A stretch of DNA of 42,558 nt, from the NCBI GenBank assembly GCA_902630555.1, contig CACOVB010000006.1, forward strand, positions 1-42,558, given 5' to 3'. This stretch comes from an uncultured SAR116 cluster alpha proteobacterium (GTDB lineage: Bacteria; Pseudomonadota; Alphaproteobacteria; Puniceispirillales; Marisalimonadaceae). The first letter of the stretch is position 1. Each line of letters starts with the position of its first letter. Positions 24,184 to 32,405 of the stretch are shown piece by piece. The notes beneath the pieces were generated by a model. The model was not told the DNA's origin. It searched no databases and worked only from the letters and a program-made list of their open reading frames with translations. The translations under genes and the position numbers were made by a program.

Positions 24184-24211
24184 TTGACATAACTTAGCAT
24201 CTCATTATTTT
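24184..24211 (+). promoter_or_regulatory. Probable promoter of the SCO1 gene
   Basis: A consensus TTGACA -35 hexamer is followed after 16 nt by TATTTT. The -10 box ends 28 nt before the SCO1 ATG at 24240. This is the best-matched -35 box noticed in the window. Confidence 0.45.
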
Positions 24212-24239
24212 AATAAAAAATTTAAATAGCAATTTAACT

Positions 24240-24833
24240 ATGAACATAAAAAGACAACTAATAATTCCTTGTACTTTAATTGGTCTATTAATTTTAATAC
24301 CTATTTATTCACTTGTGGTAAGTTATTTTAAGTCAGCTTCGTCTTTATCATTAAAATCTACTTTAACTGAAGTGAATCTCTTTTCACATCATGGAAAAAT
24401 AGTTAATATTAAAGATTTTAAAGATACACCTACTTTGCTTTTTTTTGGATTTACTCATTGTCCTGAAGTTTGCCCTACAACTCTGTCTAATTTGTTAAAT
24501 AATATTGAATTGCTAGAGAAAAATAAAAAAAATTATAGAGTTTTATTTGTAACTTTAGACCCAGAAAGAGATACTATAAATATTTTAAATGATTATCTAC
24601 AAAACTTTAATTCATCTGTGATTGGTTTAACTGGTGAATTAAATGAAATAAATAAATTTGCTAAAAATTGGAATATTTATTGGGAAAAAGTTTCCGAAGG
24701 AGATGACTATACAATTAATCACACAACCACAGTATTTATGATTAATAAAAATGGAAATTTTGCTGGAACAATAGCCTGGGGAGAAAGTGATAAATCTATA
24801 AAATTAAAACTACAAAAACTTCTTAATTTGTAA
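24240..24833 (+). CDS. SCO1/SenC family copper chaperone
   Basis: A 197-aa thioredoxin-fold protein with an N-terminal membrane anchor (residues 8-30) and the copper-binding CPEVC (Cys74, Cys78) in GFTHCPEVCPTTL, plus the distal conserved His in TINHTTTVFMI. SCO proteins deliver copper to the CuA centre of cytochrome c oxidase or act as thiol reductants at the periplasmic face. Length is typical. No cox genes are adjacent, but a pseudoazurin gene lies 5 kb away. It overlaps modA tail to tail by 11 nt. Confidence 0.94.
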   Translation: MNIKRQLIIPCTLIGLLILIPIYSLVVSYFKSASSLSLKSTLTEVNLFSHHGKIVNIKDFKDTPTLLFFGFTHCPEVCPTTLSNLLNNIELLEKNKKNYRVLFVTLDPERDTINILNDYLQNFNSSVIGLTGELNEINKFAKNWNIYWEKVSEGDDYTINHTTTVFMINKNGNFAGTIAWGESDKSIKLKLQKLLNL

Positions 24834-25575
24834 TTCTATAACCAAATGATCTGATAATTTTTTTAGTATCTTTAGATTTTAAAAAATTAAAAAATAACTT
24901 TGCCTTATTATTATTTTTTGCATTTTCTAAAAGAATAACATCTTGTTTAATTGGTGAATAAAGATTTTGTGGTATTTCTTTGAAATATCCCAATTCATAT
25001 TTTTTAAGTTTAAGCTTATCTGAATTAGAAATGATGCCTAAATCAACATTACCTGAATAAATAAATGATGAAACTTGGTTAATATTTGAAGCAAGAATTA
25101 TCTTATTTTCAAATATAGACAACATACCTAAACTTTCTAAAACCTGCTTAGAAGCACGCCCATATGGTGAAAATTTAGGATTAGCTATAACAATTTTATT
25201 TGATAATCTTTTTAAAAGTATATTTTCAAATTTAATTTGGTTATCTATTTTTGTTTTGGAAAAAATTATAAGACTTCCAATAGCGTAAGTGAATTTAGAA
25301 ACTTTAATTTTTTTATTATCTGGTATCTTTTGAATTGTTAACCGATCTGCAGATAAAAATATATCAATTGGTGCTTTATTTAAAATTTGAGCAAAAAGTT
25401 TAGCTGTTGATCCCGTAGATATTTTAAAAGATGTTTTATTGTTTTTTAAAAATTCTTTTTTTATTAAATTTAATGGTTCTATAAAATTTGATGCAACGGC
25501 AACATGAATTTTTTCGTATCCAAAAGAATTAAAGCTATAAAAAAGAAAAAAAATAAAAAGAATGAATTTTATCAT
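24823..25575 (-). CDS. modA: ModA-like molybdate/oxyanion-binding periplasmic protein
   Basis: A 250-aa binding protein with a signal peptide (ending near SFG) and ModA features: HVAVASNFIEPL, TGSTAKLFAQILNKAPIDIFLSAD and later ANPKFSPYGRASKQVLESLG. The serines in ASNF and GSTA match oxyanion-contacting positions. It should bind molybdate or tungstate for an ABC importer, but modB and modC are not adjacent. It abuts the 106-aa gene upstream and shares the strand with a MOSC protein, giving a molybdenum theme. Specificity among oxyanions is not provable here. Confidence 0.85.
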   Translation of the reverse strand: MIKFILFIFFLFYSFNSFGYEKIHVAVASNFIEPLNLIKKEFLKNNKTSFKISTGSTAKLFAQILNKAPIDIFLSADRLTIQKIPDNKKIKVSKFTYAIGSLIIFSKTKIDNQIKFENILLKRLSNKIVIANPKFSPYGRASKQVLESLGMLSIFENKIILASNINQVSSFIYSGNVDLGIISNSDKLKLKKYELGYFKEIPQNLYSPIKQDVILLENAKNNNKAKLFFNFLKSKDTKKIIRSFGYRITN

Positions 25576-25896
25576 TTATTTAAATTTTAAATCTAAATCC
25601 TGCAACCCTCTTGAAACTTCAAGTTCACAATCTCCTTCAAATCTAGTAACTTGACCACCCATTTCTTTTATTTGATCCCAAAATTTATTTGATTTAGTTG
25701 TTCTAACTTCCTCCATTTCTTGCTTTGTTCTAAATACATGAAATATTTCTACTTGATTTTCTGTTCTATCAACAAAACATCTCAACATTAATCCATTATT
25801 TTGAAATAAATCATTACTCCAATCTTTTAAAGCAAGAATAATTGCCTTTTTTGCTAATTCATTTTGTACTTTAATTGTTACATTAACTGCATACAT
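25576..25896 (-). CDS. Small ABM-like alpha/beta-barrel protein
   Basis: A 106-aa protein (MYAVNVTIKVQNELAKKAI ... CFVDRTENQVEIFHVFRTKQEM) with the strand-helix-strand pattern and the late EIFHVFRT strand resembling antibiotic-biosynthesis-monooxygenase-type ferredoxin-like folds. Conserved catalytic residues cannot be named, so function is open. It lies 20 nt after the MOSC gene and directly abuts modA, so it should be co-expressed with both. Alternatives include a small dimeric stress-responsive barrel protein. Confidence 0.6.
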   Translation of the reverse strand: MYAVNVTIKVQNELAKKAIILALKDWSNDLFQNNGLMLRCFVDRTENQVEIFHVFRTKQEMEEVRTTKSNKFWDQIKEMGGQVTRFEGDCELEVSRGLQDLDLKFK

Positions 25897-25916
25897 AAAT
25901 CCCTCTTATGTCTAAA

Positions 25917-26690
25917 TTAAAATTTAATCTCATCATTTATTTTTATAGTACCCTTGTTCAAAACTCTTCCATATACACCTAGATCATAATGACCATAAAT
26001 TTTTTGAAGTTGATTGGGTATATTCAAATCCCTTAAACCAGTTTTGGGATTCACATTAGTAGCAGCACACCTTTTTGTTTTTCTAAATATTTCAAATTTA
26101 ACACCTCCAATGGTAATAATTTTTCCTAACCAATTAAATTCTTCCCATGCTTTTATTCCTGAAAAAATTACATTACCTCTAAATCTATTGTAATTAACTT
26201 CTTTTTTAATCTTTACTTCAAAATCATTTATAGTATCCAAATTTATAAATGATAAAGCCTTATCAGGTATATCTGAAAAAGAATGTTTATTGTTGTTTTT
26301 AACATCAGATTTGTCTGTAATTAATCTTGGTTGTTTCTTTAAATTAATGTTGAGAAAATTTGCTAAGCATAAATTTAATGTTTTTATATCATTATTATTG
26401 TTTAAGAAACCATTGAAAATTTCTTTATCTTTATAATTCAATGTCAAAAATTTAGTTTTTAAATTGATTTGAGGCTCCAATAAAGATAGTTTTTCTTCCT
26501 TAACTAACGCAAGAAAATTTGTTTTTTTCATATGAATTAAAGATTTTTCACAAATATCATTTTCAAATTTTGCAAAAGCATATTTCCTATCACCTGAGAT
26601 TGTTGACCCTGGATATAGGTTTGCTGTATTCATGAATTCCCCATTAAGACCTTTTATAGGATAACGGATAATATATTTTACAAATGTCAT
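25917..26690 (-). CDS. MOSC-domain protein (YcbX-like)
   Basis: A 257-aa protein with an N-terminal MOSC-associated beta-barrel (YIIRYPIKGLNGEFMNTANL, then GDRKYAFAKF) and a C-terminal MOSC domain with RFRGNVIFSG and the conserved Cys in FRKTKRCAATNVNPKTG, followed by YGHYDLGVYGRV. MOSC proteins bind or use molybdenum cofactor; YcbX and mARC-type members reduce N-hydroxylated compounds. It lacks the C-terminal [2Fe-2S] domain of E. coli YcbX, so it would need a separate electron donor. It starts an operon with a small protein and ModA. Confidence 0.85.
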   Translation of the reverse strand: MTFVKYIIRYPIKGLNGEFMNTANLYPGSTISGDRKYAFAKFENDICEKSLIHMKKTNFLALVKEEKLSLLEPQINLKTKFLTLNYKDKEIFNGFLNNNNDIKTLNLCLANFLNINLKKQPRLITDKSDVKNNNKHSFSDIPDKALSFINLDTINDFEVKIKKEVNYNRFRGNVIFSGIKAWEEFNWLGKIITIGGVKFEIFRKTKRCAATNVNPKTGLRDLNIPNQLQKIYGHYDLGVYGRVLNKGTIKINDEIKF

Positions 26691-26758
26691 AGTTTATAAT
26701 AATTGATATAAATAAAATATAAATATATTTAACTAATATAATTTATAGTGAATTATTA

Positions 26759-28255
26759 TTATTTATTACTAGATTTTAGTTTTTTAAGTACATCTGACAA
26801 TAATTTGATAGCAGTCTCATTATCTTCAATTTCTGTCTTATCTATAGATAAAGATAAGCCAGGTATATTTTTTTCAAATAAATTTTTATTTAAATTTAAA
26901 AAGCCAGTTACTTCATAAGTTTGTATTGGATAGGAGATACCCTTAACTTTTATTGATTTTTTTTTCTTACAAGCAATTTTATTTCTTACAAGAAGATACG
27001 TATCCTCTGATAAGAGAATTTTATTTACTTCTGAATTCGTTTCAAGTCGAGATGCTAAATTCACTCCATTTCCTATAATTGTATAATCTAGTCTGTCTTC
27101 TGAACCAAAATTACCAACAGTACATACGCCTGTGTGTATACCAATTCTAGCATTTAGTGGTTTTGCCAATCCTTTTTTTCTCCAAGTGTTTCTCAAGCTA
27201 TTTAATTTTTCTAACATTTCAATTGCCATAGATACACAGGATATAGCATCTTTTTCTTTTCCTTTTGTTTTGGGGTCGCCAAAAAATACTAAAATTGCAT
27301 CTCCAATAAATTTATCTATTGTTCCACCCCATTTTATGGCGATATTAGACATTTCAGTTAAATATTGTGTTAATAATTCGGTTAATACTTCAGGTTCTAA
27401 TCTTTCTGTAAGTTCAGTAAAACCTTGTAAATCAGAGAAAAAAACACTTAAGTGCTTTCTCTTGGTTTGAACCTTAACATCTAGTTTGCCAGAAAAAATA
27501 GACTCATACACTTGAGGAGAAAAATACTTAGCTAGCTTCTCTGAAAGTGCACGCAATTCAGAAGTTCTCTCTTCAACTTTTTTTTCAAGATTTAAGTTTA
27601 AATTTTCTAGCTGAAGGTGAGCATTATTCAATTCATTTAATCTTTTTTGTTCTAACTGGTAAAGTCTCGCATTTTGCAATGCGTTAGCTGTTTGATTTGC
27701 TAAAATTCCTATCAAAATCTCATCATCTTTATCAAATATATTTAACTTTACACTTTCAACTGAAAATACTCCCACTAACTCATCATCAATAAGCATTGGG
27801 ATAGCTACTTGACTTTCAGAATTTTTAAGCCCGGGCAACTCAATTTCATCTTGCAATTTTTTGTTATCTGAAACACTTACTTGCTTTCGAATAGCTTGCA
27901 TATAACTTCTCTGCATCCCTAAATTTGCCATTCTCATTAATTTTTTCTTCTGAGCTACAATACCAATTACGCCAATACCAAAATTGACCTTAGCACCTAT
28001 GCCTTTATTTTCGTAACCATACGTCTCTAATACATTAAGACTTTTTTTATCCTCGGAAACTAGAAGAATCATTGAGTGCTTAAAACCAAAATATTCATCC
28101 ATTAAAGAAAGCATTGTTGAAGCTATAACAGAAAGATTAAGTGATTTATTTATTTGACCAGAAATTTGTTTAATTATCTCAACTTCTTTAGTTCTTCTTT
28201 CCAAAAGATCAGTAATTTTTTTGGTTTCTATTTCAGATTGATTTTGCTTATTCAT
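26759..28255 (-). CDS. GAF-domain class III adenylate cyclase
   Basis: A 498-aa soluble signalling protein. Residues 25-200 form a GAF domain (NLSVIASTMLSLMDEYFGF ... ESQVAIPMLIDDELVGVFSVES), residues 200-250 a coiled-coil linker, and 268-460 a class III cyclase: metal-binding Asp275 (FFSDLQGFTELTERL) and Asp319 (DKFIGDAILVFFG), then IGIHTGVCTVGNFG, DYTIIGNGVNLASRLE. The Lys in DKFIGD and the Asp-Tyr-Thr stretch favour ATP over GTP. It should make cAMP in response to a small molecule or redox signal sensed by GAF. A cAMP-binding protein without a DNA-binding domain is encoded at 17.8-18.3 kb. Confidence 0.92.
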   Translation of the reverse strand: MNKQNQSEIETKKITDLLERRTKEVEIIKQISGQINKSLNLSVIASTMLSLMDEYFGFKHSMILLVSEDKKSLNVLETYGYENKGIGAKVNFGIGVIGIVAQKKKLMRMANLGMQRSYMQAIRKQVSVSDNKKLQDEIELPGLKNSESQVAIPMLIDDELVGVFSVESVKLNIFDKDDEILIGILANQTANALQNARLYQLEQKRLNELNNAHLQLENLNLNLEKKVEERTSELRALSEKLAKYFSPQVYESIFSGKLDVKVQTKRKHLSVFFSDLQGFTELTERLEPEVLTELLTQYLTEMSNIAIKWGGTIDKFIGDAILVFFGDPKTKGKEKDAISCVSMAIEMLEKLNSLRNTWRKKGLAKPLNARIGIHTGVCTVGNFGSEDRLDYTIIGNGVNLASRLETNSEVNKILLSEDTYLLVRNKIACKKKKSIKVKGISYPIQTYEVTGFLNLNKNLFEKNIPGLSLSIDKTEIEDNETAIKLLSDVLKKLKSSNK

Positions 28256-28307
28256 TTTAAATTATTTTATTTAAAAGAGATGTAGAGACATATTTTTAAA
28301 AATGATA

Positions 28308-28691
28308 TTAATCTGTGATTGAAAGAACCTCATACACGTCAGCTGCTTGCAGCTTAAAAATACCAGTCATTCCAGTCATAGATGCAATTGCTTGTAATTT
28401 CATGTCCATTTCCTCAAATAAATCACCTTCAGTTTCAGCATGGTCAAATTTCAGCTCTAAATTATATTGTTTTAGAGTTGACGGGTCTGAAATTGTTGCA
28501 TATGCGTAAGGGTTTTCAGATATATTTTTTTTTGTTTTATTAAAAAATTGAAATGATAATGCTACATGTTTTTCATCTACATACCATATTTGAGAGATAA
28601 CTGTTGTATTTGGTTCTCCATCTTTTGAACAACTCGTTATCCAACTTGGAAACATGCCCTGAAGCGAAGGTAAATGAATTTCCTTTATCAT
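28308..28691 (-). CDS. Pyridoxamine 5'-phosphate oxidase-like FMN-binding protein
   Basis: A 127-aa split-barrel protein with the PNPOx-type start SLQGMFPSWITSCSKDGEPNTTVISQIWYVDEKHVALSFQFFNKT. The A-T-I-S-D-P segment continues the barrel. Members bind FMN or F420, or are degraded relatives. It lies 9 nt after another PNPOx-like gene, so the two may form a heteromer or a flavin transfer pair. Substrate unknown. Confidence 0.75.
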   Translation of the reverse strand: MIKEIHLPSLQGMFPSWITSCSKDGEPNTTVISQIWYVDEKHVALSFQFFNKTKKNISENPYAYATISDPSTLKQYNLELKFDHAETEGDLFEEMDMKLQAIASMTGMTGIFKLQAADVYEVLSITD

Positions 28692-28700
28692 ACTTTTGAA

Positions 28701-29159
28701 CTATTCTCCAATTTCTTTTCCAGCGTCAGGTCCAGGAGTTTGAACGAAAACTTTATCAACTTTAAATTTTATACCTATATCTGGTATTATTCCATATTTT
28801 GACAAAGCTCCATCTTTGGAAATGCCTATACTTGTAATTGTATCTATAATTTTATTTCTGTAAATATTTGAGGCTTCTAGATCATCTTTTGATAAATCAA
28901 TCACTTCGACAAATTGACCTTTGAAATTGTAGGCTTCATGAGTTATCATTCCTACAAAAAAGCTTATTCTTCCGCACTCATTAAGAAATTCTAAAACTTC
29001 TTTAGTTTCATCATTCCTTACGTAACAAGTTAATGTTGAATTTTTACTGTCAACATCTACTCCCAATGTGTCCACATGACGAGTTTTGTTATTTTTAGAT
29101 GAAACACCGAAATGGCCAAATCCATTTTTTAATGCACTTAATGTTAAATCAGGTATCAA
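28701..29159 (-). CDS. PNPOx-like protein, TTG start
   Basis: A 152-aa protein, apparently beginning with TTG (no in-frame ATG lies near the N terminus), with a beta-barrel pattern GHFGVSSKNNKTRHVDTLGVDV, VRNDETKEVLEFLNECGRISFFVGM and EAYNFKGQFVEV that resembles the pyridoxamine-phosphate-oxidase split barrel. The C-terminal FVQTPGPDAGKE is distinctive. It is only 15 nt downstream of the VOC gene. No Shine-Dalgarno site is visible. Flavin binding is inferred from fold only. Confidence 0.65.
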   Translation of the reverse strand: MIPDLTLSALKNGFGHFGVSSKNNKTRHVDTLGVDVDSKNSTLTCYVRNDETKEVLEFLNECGRISFFVGMITHEAYNFKGQFVEVIDLSKDDLEASNIYRNKIIDTITSIGISKDGALSKYGIIPDIGIKFKVDKVFVQTPGPDAGKEIGE

Positions 29160-29174
29160 GATTATACCACTAAT

Positions 29175-29597
29175 TTAATTGGTTACTTTGAAAAGAACCT
29201 CTGGGTTTGTCATAGTCTTAATCTCCAAAACATTACCATTTGGATCTTCAACAAAGAAGGTTTCTTGTTCAAATTCAGTACCTTTAAATCTTCTGTATGG
29301 TTTATCTAGATAATCAATATCACTAGCTTCAATTCTTTTTTTTACATTTTGAAATACGTCCTCATCAAGATGTACTCCAAAATGTGGCACACAAACATCT
29401 CCCATATCGACGTGATGTCTTTCTCTATTCTGTCTAGTCTCAGTTTGATGAAGAGTTAGTTCATTTCCCCAAAAATCAACATCAATCCAATGACCTTCTT
29501 CTTGATTCCCTGTTTTACATCCTAAAATATCTTTATAAAACTTTAAAGCTGTCGGGATATCTCCTGCAGGCACTGCCAAATGAAAAGTGTTAGCCAT
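29175..29597 (-). CDS. VOC family protein (single glyoxalase-like domain pair)
   Basis: A 140-aa protein with the two beta-alpha-beta3 modules of the VOC fold: FHLAVPAGDIPTALKFYKDILGC with a metal-type His at the start, WIDVDFWGNELTLHQ, then VPHFGVHLDEDVF and FFVEDPNGNVLEIKT with the closing Glu. The His, His, Glu pattern suggests a metal enzyme such as an isomerase, lyase or dioxygenase. It forms an operon with two PNPOx-like genes. The reaction cannot be assigned. Confidence 0.85.
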   Translation of the reverse strand: MANTFHLAVPAGDIPTALKFYKDILGCKTGNQEEGHWIDVDFWGNELTLHQTETRQNRERHHVDMGDVCVPHFGVHLDEDVFQNVKKRIEASDIDYLDKPYRRFKGTEFEQETFFVEDPNGNVLEIKTMTNPEVLFKVTN

Positions 29598-29627
29598 AAT
29601 ATAACTCCATTAATTTTATATATGATA

Positions 29628-30050
29628 TTATAGTTCTTTTAATAATTTCTTAAATATTTTTTTTGATTTTCCATAAAGTTTAACTTTTTTTATTTTTTCA
29701 AGATTACTTTTATCTCCACCAACAACTACAATTCCTATCATGCCCATAGCCTTATGTGGAGTACACTGGTAAAGATATATGCCAGGTTTTTTAAATTCAT
29801 ATTCTGCTTTTTTATTAATTTTTGTTTTAAACTTTTTAACGCCTTTTGGCATTCCAATGAATTCAACATTGTGACCCTTGGATACATGGTTCCAAATAAT
29901 TTTATCATTTAAATCAACCTTAGCTACTTTAATAGAATAAACCATTTTCTCTTTGCCAAGTTTATTCAACATATCTATTTTAATAGTTTTTGCGTAACTT
30001 ATTGATGAATAAAATAATATAAATAGTATAAAAATTAATTTCTTTAACAT
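29628..30050 (-). CDS. Pseudoazurin-like blue copper protein
   Basis: A 140-aa periplasmic cupredoxin with a signal peptide (cleaved after SYA, residue 20). The type 1 copper ligands are His60 (SKGHNVEF), Cys96, His99 and Met104 (YQCTPHKAMGMIG), in the spacing C-x2-H-x4-M of pseudoazurins. It shuttles electrons in the periplasm, typically to nitrite reductase or a peroxidase; no such acceptor is encoded in this window. The lysine-rich C terminus fits the basic docking face of the family. It shares the strand with the UMF1-type carrier, 44 nt downstream. Confidence 0.92.
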   Translation of the reverse strand: MLKKLIFILFILFYSSISYAKTIKIDMLNKLGKEKMVYSIKVAKVDLNDKIIWNHVSKGHNVEFIGMPKGVKKFKTKINKKAEYEFKKPGIYLYQCTPHKAMGMIGIVVVGGDKSNLEKIKKVKLYGKSKKIFKKLLKEL

Positions 30051-30094
30051 AAATCTACCTTCCGTTTATAATATTATAATTAATTATTAAATGT

Positions 30095-31348
30095 TTAATT
30101 AAAAGACCTATAGTTTTTTAATAATGGATTTTTTTGCCCAAGTATTAAAAAAGAAAAGATTAATAAAATAATTACAAAAGACATACCAATCCTATGATCA
30201 TCAAAAATAAGTATTAAAAAACCATACACTAAGGGACCTAAAAAACTTGTAATTTTTCCAGAAAAAATAGCAAAGCCAAAAAATTGGCCTCCTTTTTTTG
30301 AAGGGACTAGATCACTTATTAATACTCTACTTGAAGATTGTAGTGGACCAATAAAGAGACCTAAAAAAAAACTTACTATCCAAAAATATATTTCATCTTT
30401 AATTAAAATTAAAAATATACCAAAAACAATTAAAGATATTATACAACATTGAATAACTCTAAACGAAGAAATAATCCTATCATAAAAACCACCAATAGCA
30501 GCACCTAGAGCAGCAGATAAATTTATTAAAATTGCAAAATATAAAATTTCTTTTGTAGAGAAATCAAATACATTTGATGCATATATACCTCCAAACGCAA
30601 ATAACGTAGCTAAAGCATCAAAATAAAATAATCTTGATAAAAAAAATCTTAAAATTAATTTCTCTTTTAATATAAAAATACATCCTTGTTTCAAATATGC
30701 TAATGTACTTTTCTTTGTTTTATTTTTCTCTGGTTCAGAAATAATTATAAAAAGTGGGATTACAAAAATTAGCATCCATATAGAAATAAATAACATGCAG
30801 GCTCTAATATTTTCACCATTTTCTCTAGTTAAATCAAAAATTAATTTTTCAGGTAAAATAAAAAAAGTTAAGCATAATAATAAAGAAATAATTCCAGCTA
30901 AATATCCTGCTGCCCATGATAGGCCAGACAAAATGCCATAGTTTTTTTTGTCAGTCGAAGTTGACAGCAGCGAATTATATAAAACAAAAACAACCTCCAT
31001 TGTTAAAATACTTATGCAGGATAAAATACTTGCAAATAATAAGTACTCTACACTTGGTTTTGCAAACCACAATAACATAGTTGAAAATCCACCTAATATT
31101 GTGAGAATAAACAAAATTAATTTTCTTTTTCTTTTTTTATCAGCATAACTTCCTAAAGTTGGTCCAAAAAGAGCTGTTAATATTGATGCAATTGCAATGA
31201 TAACACCCCATAAAAAAGATCCATTCTCGACTGCAATTTTTTCTACAAAGTAGACTGAAAAAATAAAAGTTGTATGAATAGTTGTAATTGGTGATGTAGC
31301 CCAATCATATAAAATAAAAGCTAATGATTTTTTATTTAAACTAACCAT
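30095..31348 (-). CDS. MFS transporter of the UMF1/Atg22-like family
   Basis: A 417-aa protein with about twelve membrane spans, beginning with KSLAFILYDWATSPITTIHTTFIFSVYF, the N-terminal D-W-A pattern of the UMF1 branch of MFS, and carrying the A-loop SYADKKRKRKL. Eukaryotic relatives (Atg22) export amino acids from the vacuole; bacterial substrates are not established. It overlaps azlD by 8 nt, so it is translated with AzlCD, an exporter of branched-chain amino acids, which suggests amino acid traffic. Confidence 0.88.
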   Translation of the reverse strand: MVSLNKKSLAFILYDWATSPITTIHTTFIFSVYFVEKIAVENGSFLWGVIIAIASILTALFGPTLGSYADKKRKRKLILFILTILGGFSTMLLWFAKPSVEYLLFASILSCISILTMEVVFVLYNSLLSTSTDKKNYGILSGLSWAAGYLAGIISLLLCLTFFILPEKLIFDLTRENGENIRACMLFISIWMLIFVIPLFIIISEPEKNKTKKSTLAYLKQGCIFILKEKLILRFFLSRLFYFDALATLFAFGGIYASNVFDFSTKEILYFAILINLSAALGAAIGGFYDRIISSFRVIQCCIISLIVFGIFLILIKDEIYFWIVSFFLGLFIGPLQSSSRVLISDLVPSKKGGQFFGFAIFSGKITSFLGPLVYGFLILIFDDHRIGMSFVIILLIFSFLILGQKNPLLKNYRSFN

Positions 31349-31667
31349 TAAAGTAATGAATATTAGTTAAAATTAAAAAGATTAACATAGTCAGTAAAAT
31401 AGTTGTCATAACATTTTTAAATAAAATAGATATTAATATTGCTAAAAATCCACAAATAATTTCAAAATTAACAGATTCAATCAAATTATCATTTCTATCA
31501 AAAAATAAAGCTTGAACAATAATGGGAGTTAAAACAACTATTGGTATTAAATTAATTACCTTTAAATATAATTCTGAACCTTTAAATTTAATTAATCCCG
31601 AAAGTGGGATAAACCTAATTAAAAAAGTTAAAACTCCACACAAAAATATTAAATACCACACACTCAT
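31341..31667 (-). CDS. azlD: AzlD-family membrane protein
   Basis: A 108-aa protein with four spans and the AzlD motif LTFLIRFIPL followed by the VVLTPIIVQALFF segment. AzlD is the small partner of AzlC in an exporter of branched-chain amino acids. It overlaps azlC by 4 nt (ATGA) and the next MFS gene by 8 nt, so translation is coupled. Confidence 0.88.
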   Translation of the reverse strand: MSVWYLIFLCGVLTFLIRFIPLSGLIKFKGSELYLKVINLIPIVVLTPIIVQALFFDRNDNLIESVNFEIICGFLAILISILFKNVMTTILLTMLIFLILTNIHYFNG

Positions 31668-32353
31668 TGTGAATTATCTTTTTGAATAAAAGGTAAGGAA
31701 ATTAACAAGCTTAATAGAGCAGAAAAGATTATCCATAATTCGAAATTTAATTTATAAAATAAAATAGCTAAGATACCAGAAGCTAAACATGCAATTATCT
31801 CATACTTTTGTTTTATCATTGGTGTAATTATCGCTATAAAACTCAAAGGTATTATAAATGCTAAATTAATATTTTCGGGAATTAATCGTCCAAAAAAAAT
31901 ACCAAATAAAGTTGAAATTTGCCAAGTTAAAAATAATGTCAAACCAGATCCTAAAAGATGATAGTGCATAAATTTTTTATTTTTTTTTGTCGCAAAATAT
32001 TTAATTGAAATTGCATAAGCTTCATCCGTTAAAAGATAGGACAATATTATTCTCCATTTTAGAGAAAGTTCTTTTAAATATTCATTAATTGAAATGCCAT
32101 AAAGCAAATGTCTCAAGTTAATTGAAATTATTGAAGTAATTAGAGAAAAAGGAGAAACTACTAAATAAAACTGAGCAAAAACAATTTGGCTTGCTCCAGC
32201 AAAAATAATTGAAGACATTAAAAATGCTTGTAATAAAGATAATCCGCTTTCAATGGCTAATATTCCGTATATTAGTCCAAATGGAAACACACCTATTTGC
32301 AAAGGTAATTCCTGTATAACACCAGATTTAAAATGTTCTAATTTTGTTTCCAT
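31664..32353 (-). CDS. azlC: AzlC-family amino acid exporter subunit
   Basis: A 229-aa membrane protein with the AzlC signatures PLQIGVFPFGLIYGILAIESGLS, MSSIIFAGASQIVFAQF, INLRHLLYGISI and LLTDEAYAI. With AzlD it exports leucine-type or related amino acids. First gene of the azlC-azlD-UMF1 operon, divergent from the SDR gene over a 52-nt gap. No Lrp/LysR regulator is adjacent. Confidence 0.92.
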   Translation of the reverse strand: METKLEHFKSGVIQELPLQIGVFPFGLIYGILAIESGLSLLQAFLMSSIIFAGASQIVFAQFYLVVSPFSLITSIISINLRHLLYGISINEYLKELSLKWRIILSYLLTDEAYAISIKYFATKKNKKFMHYHLLGSGLTLFLTWQISTLFGIFFGRLIPENINLAFIIPLSFIAIITPMIKQKYEIIACLASGILAILFYKLNFELWIIFSALLSLLISLPFIQKDNSQ

Positions 32354-32405
32354 TTAAATTAAAGATTAGTTTAAATTTTCTTATAGATATTTTATATATT
32401 AAAGT

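Noticed and set aside
27132-27470. 112-aa plus-strand ORF opposite the adenylate cyclase
   Set aside because: Lies over conserved cyclase motifs on the other strand and resembles no family.
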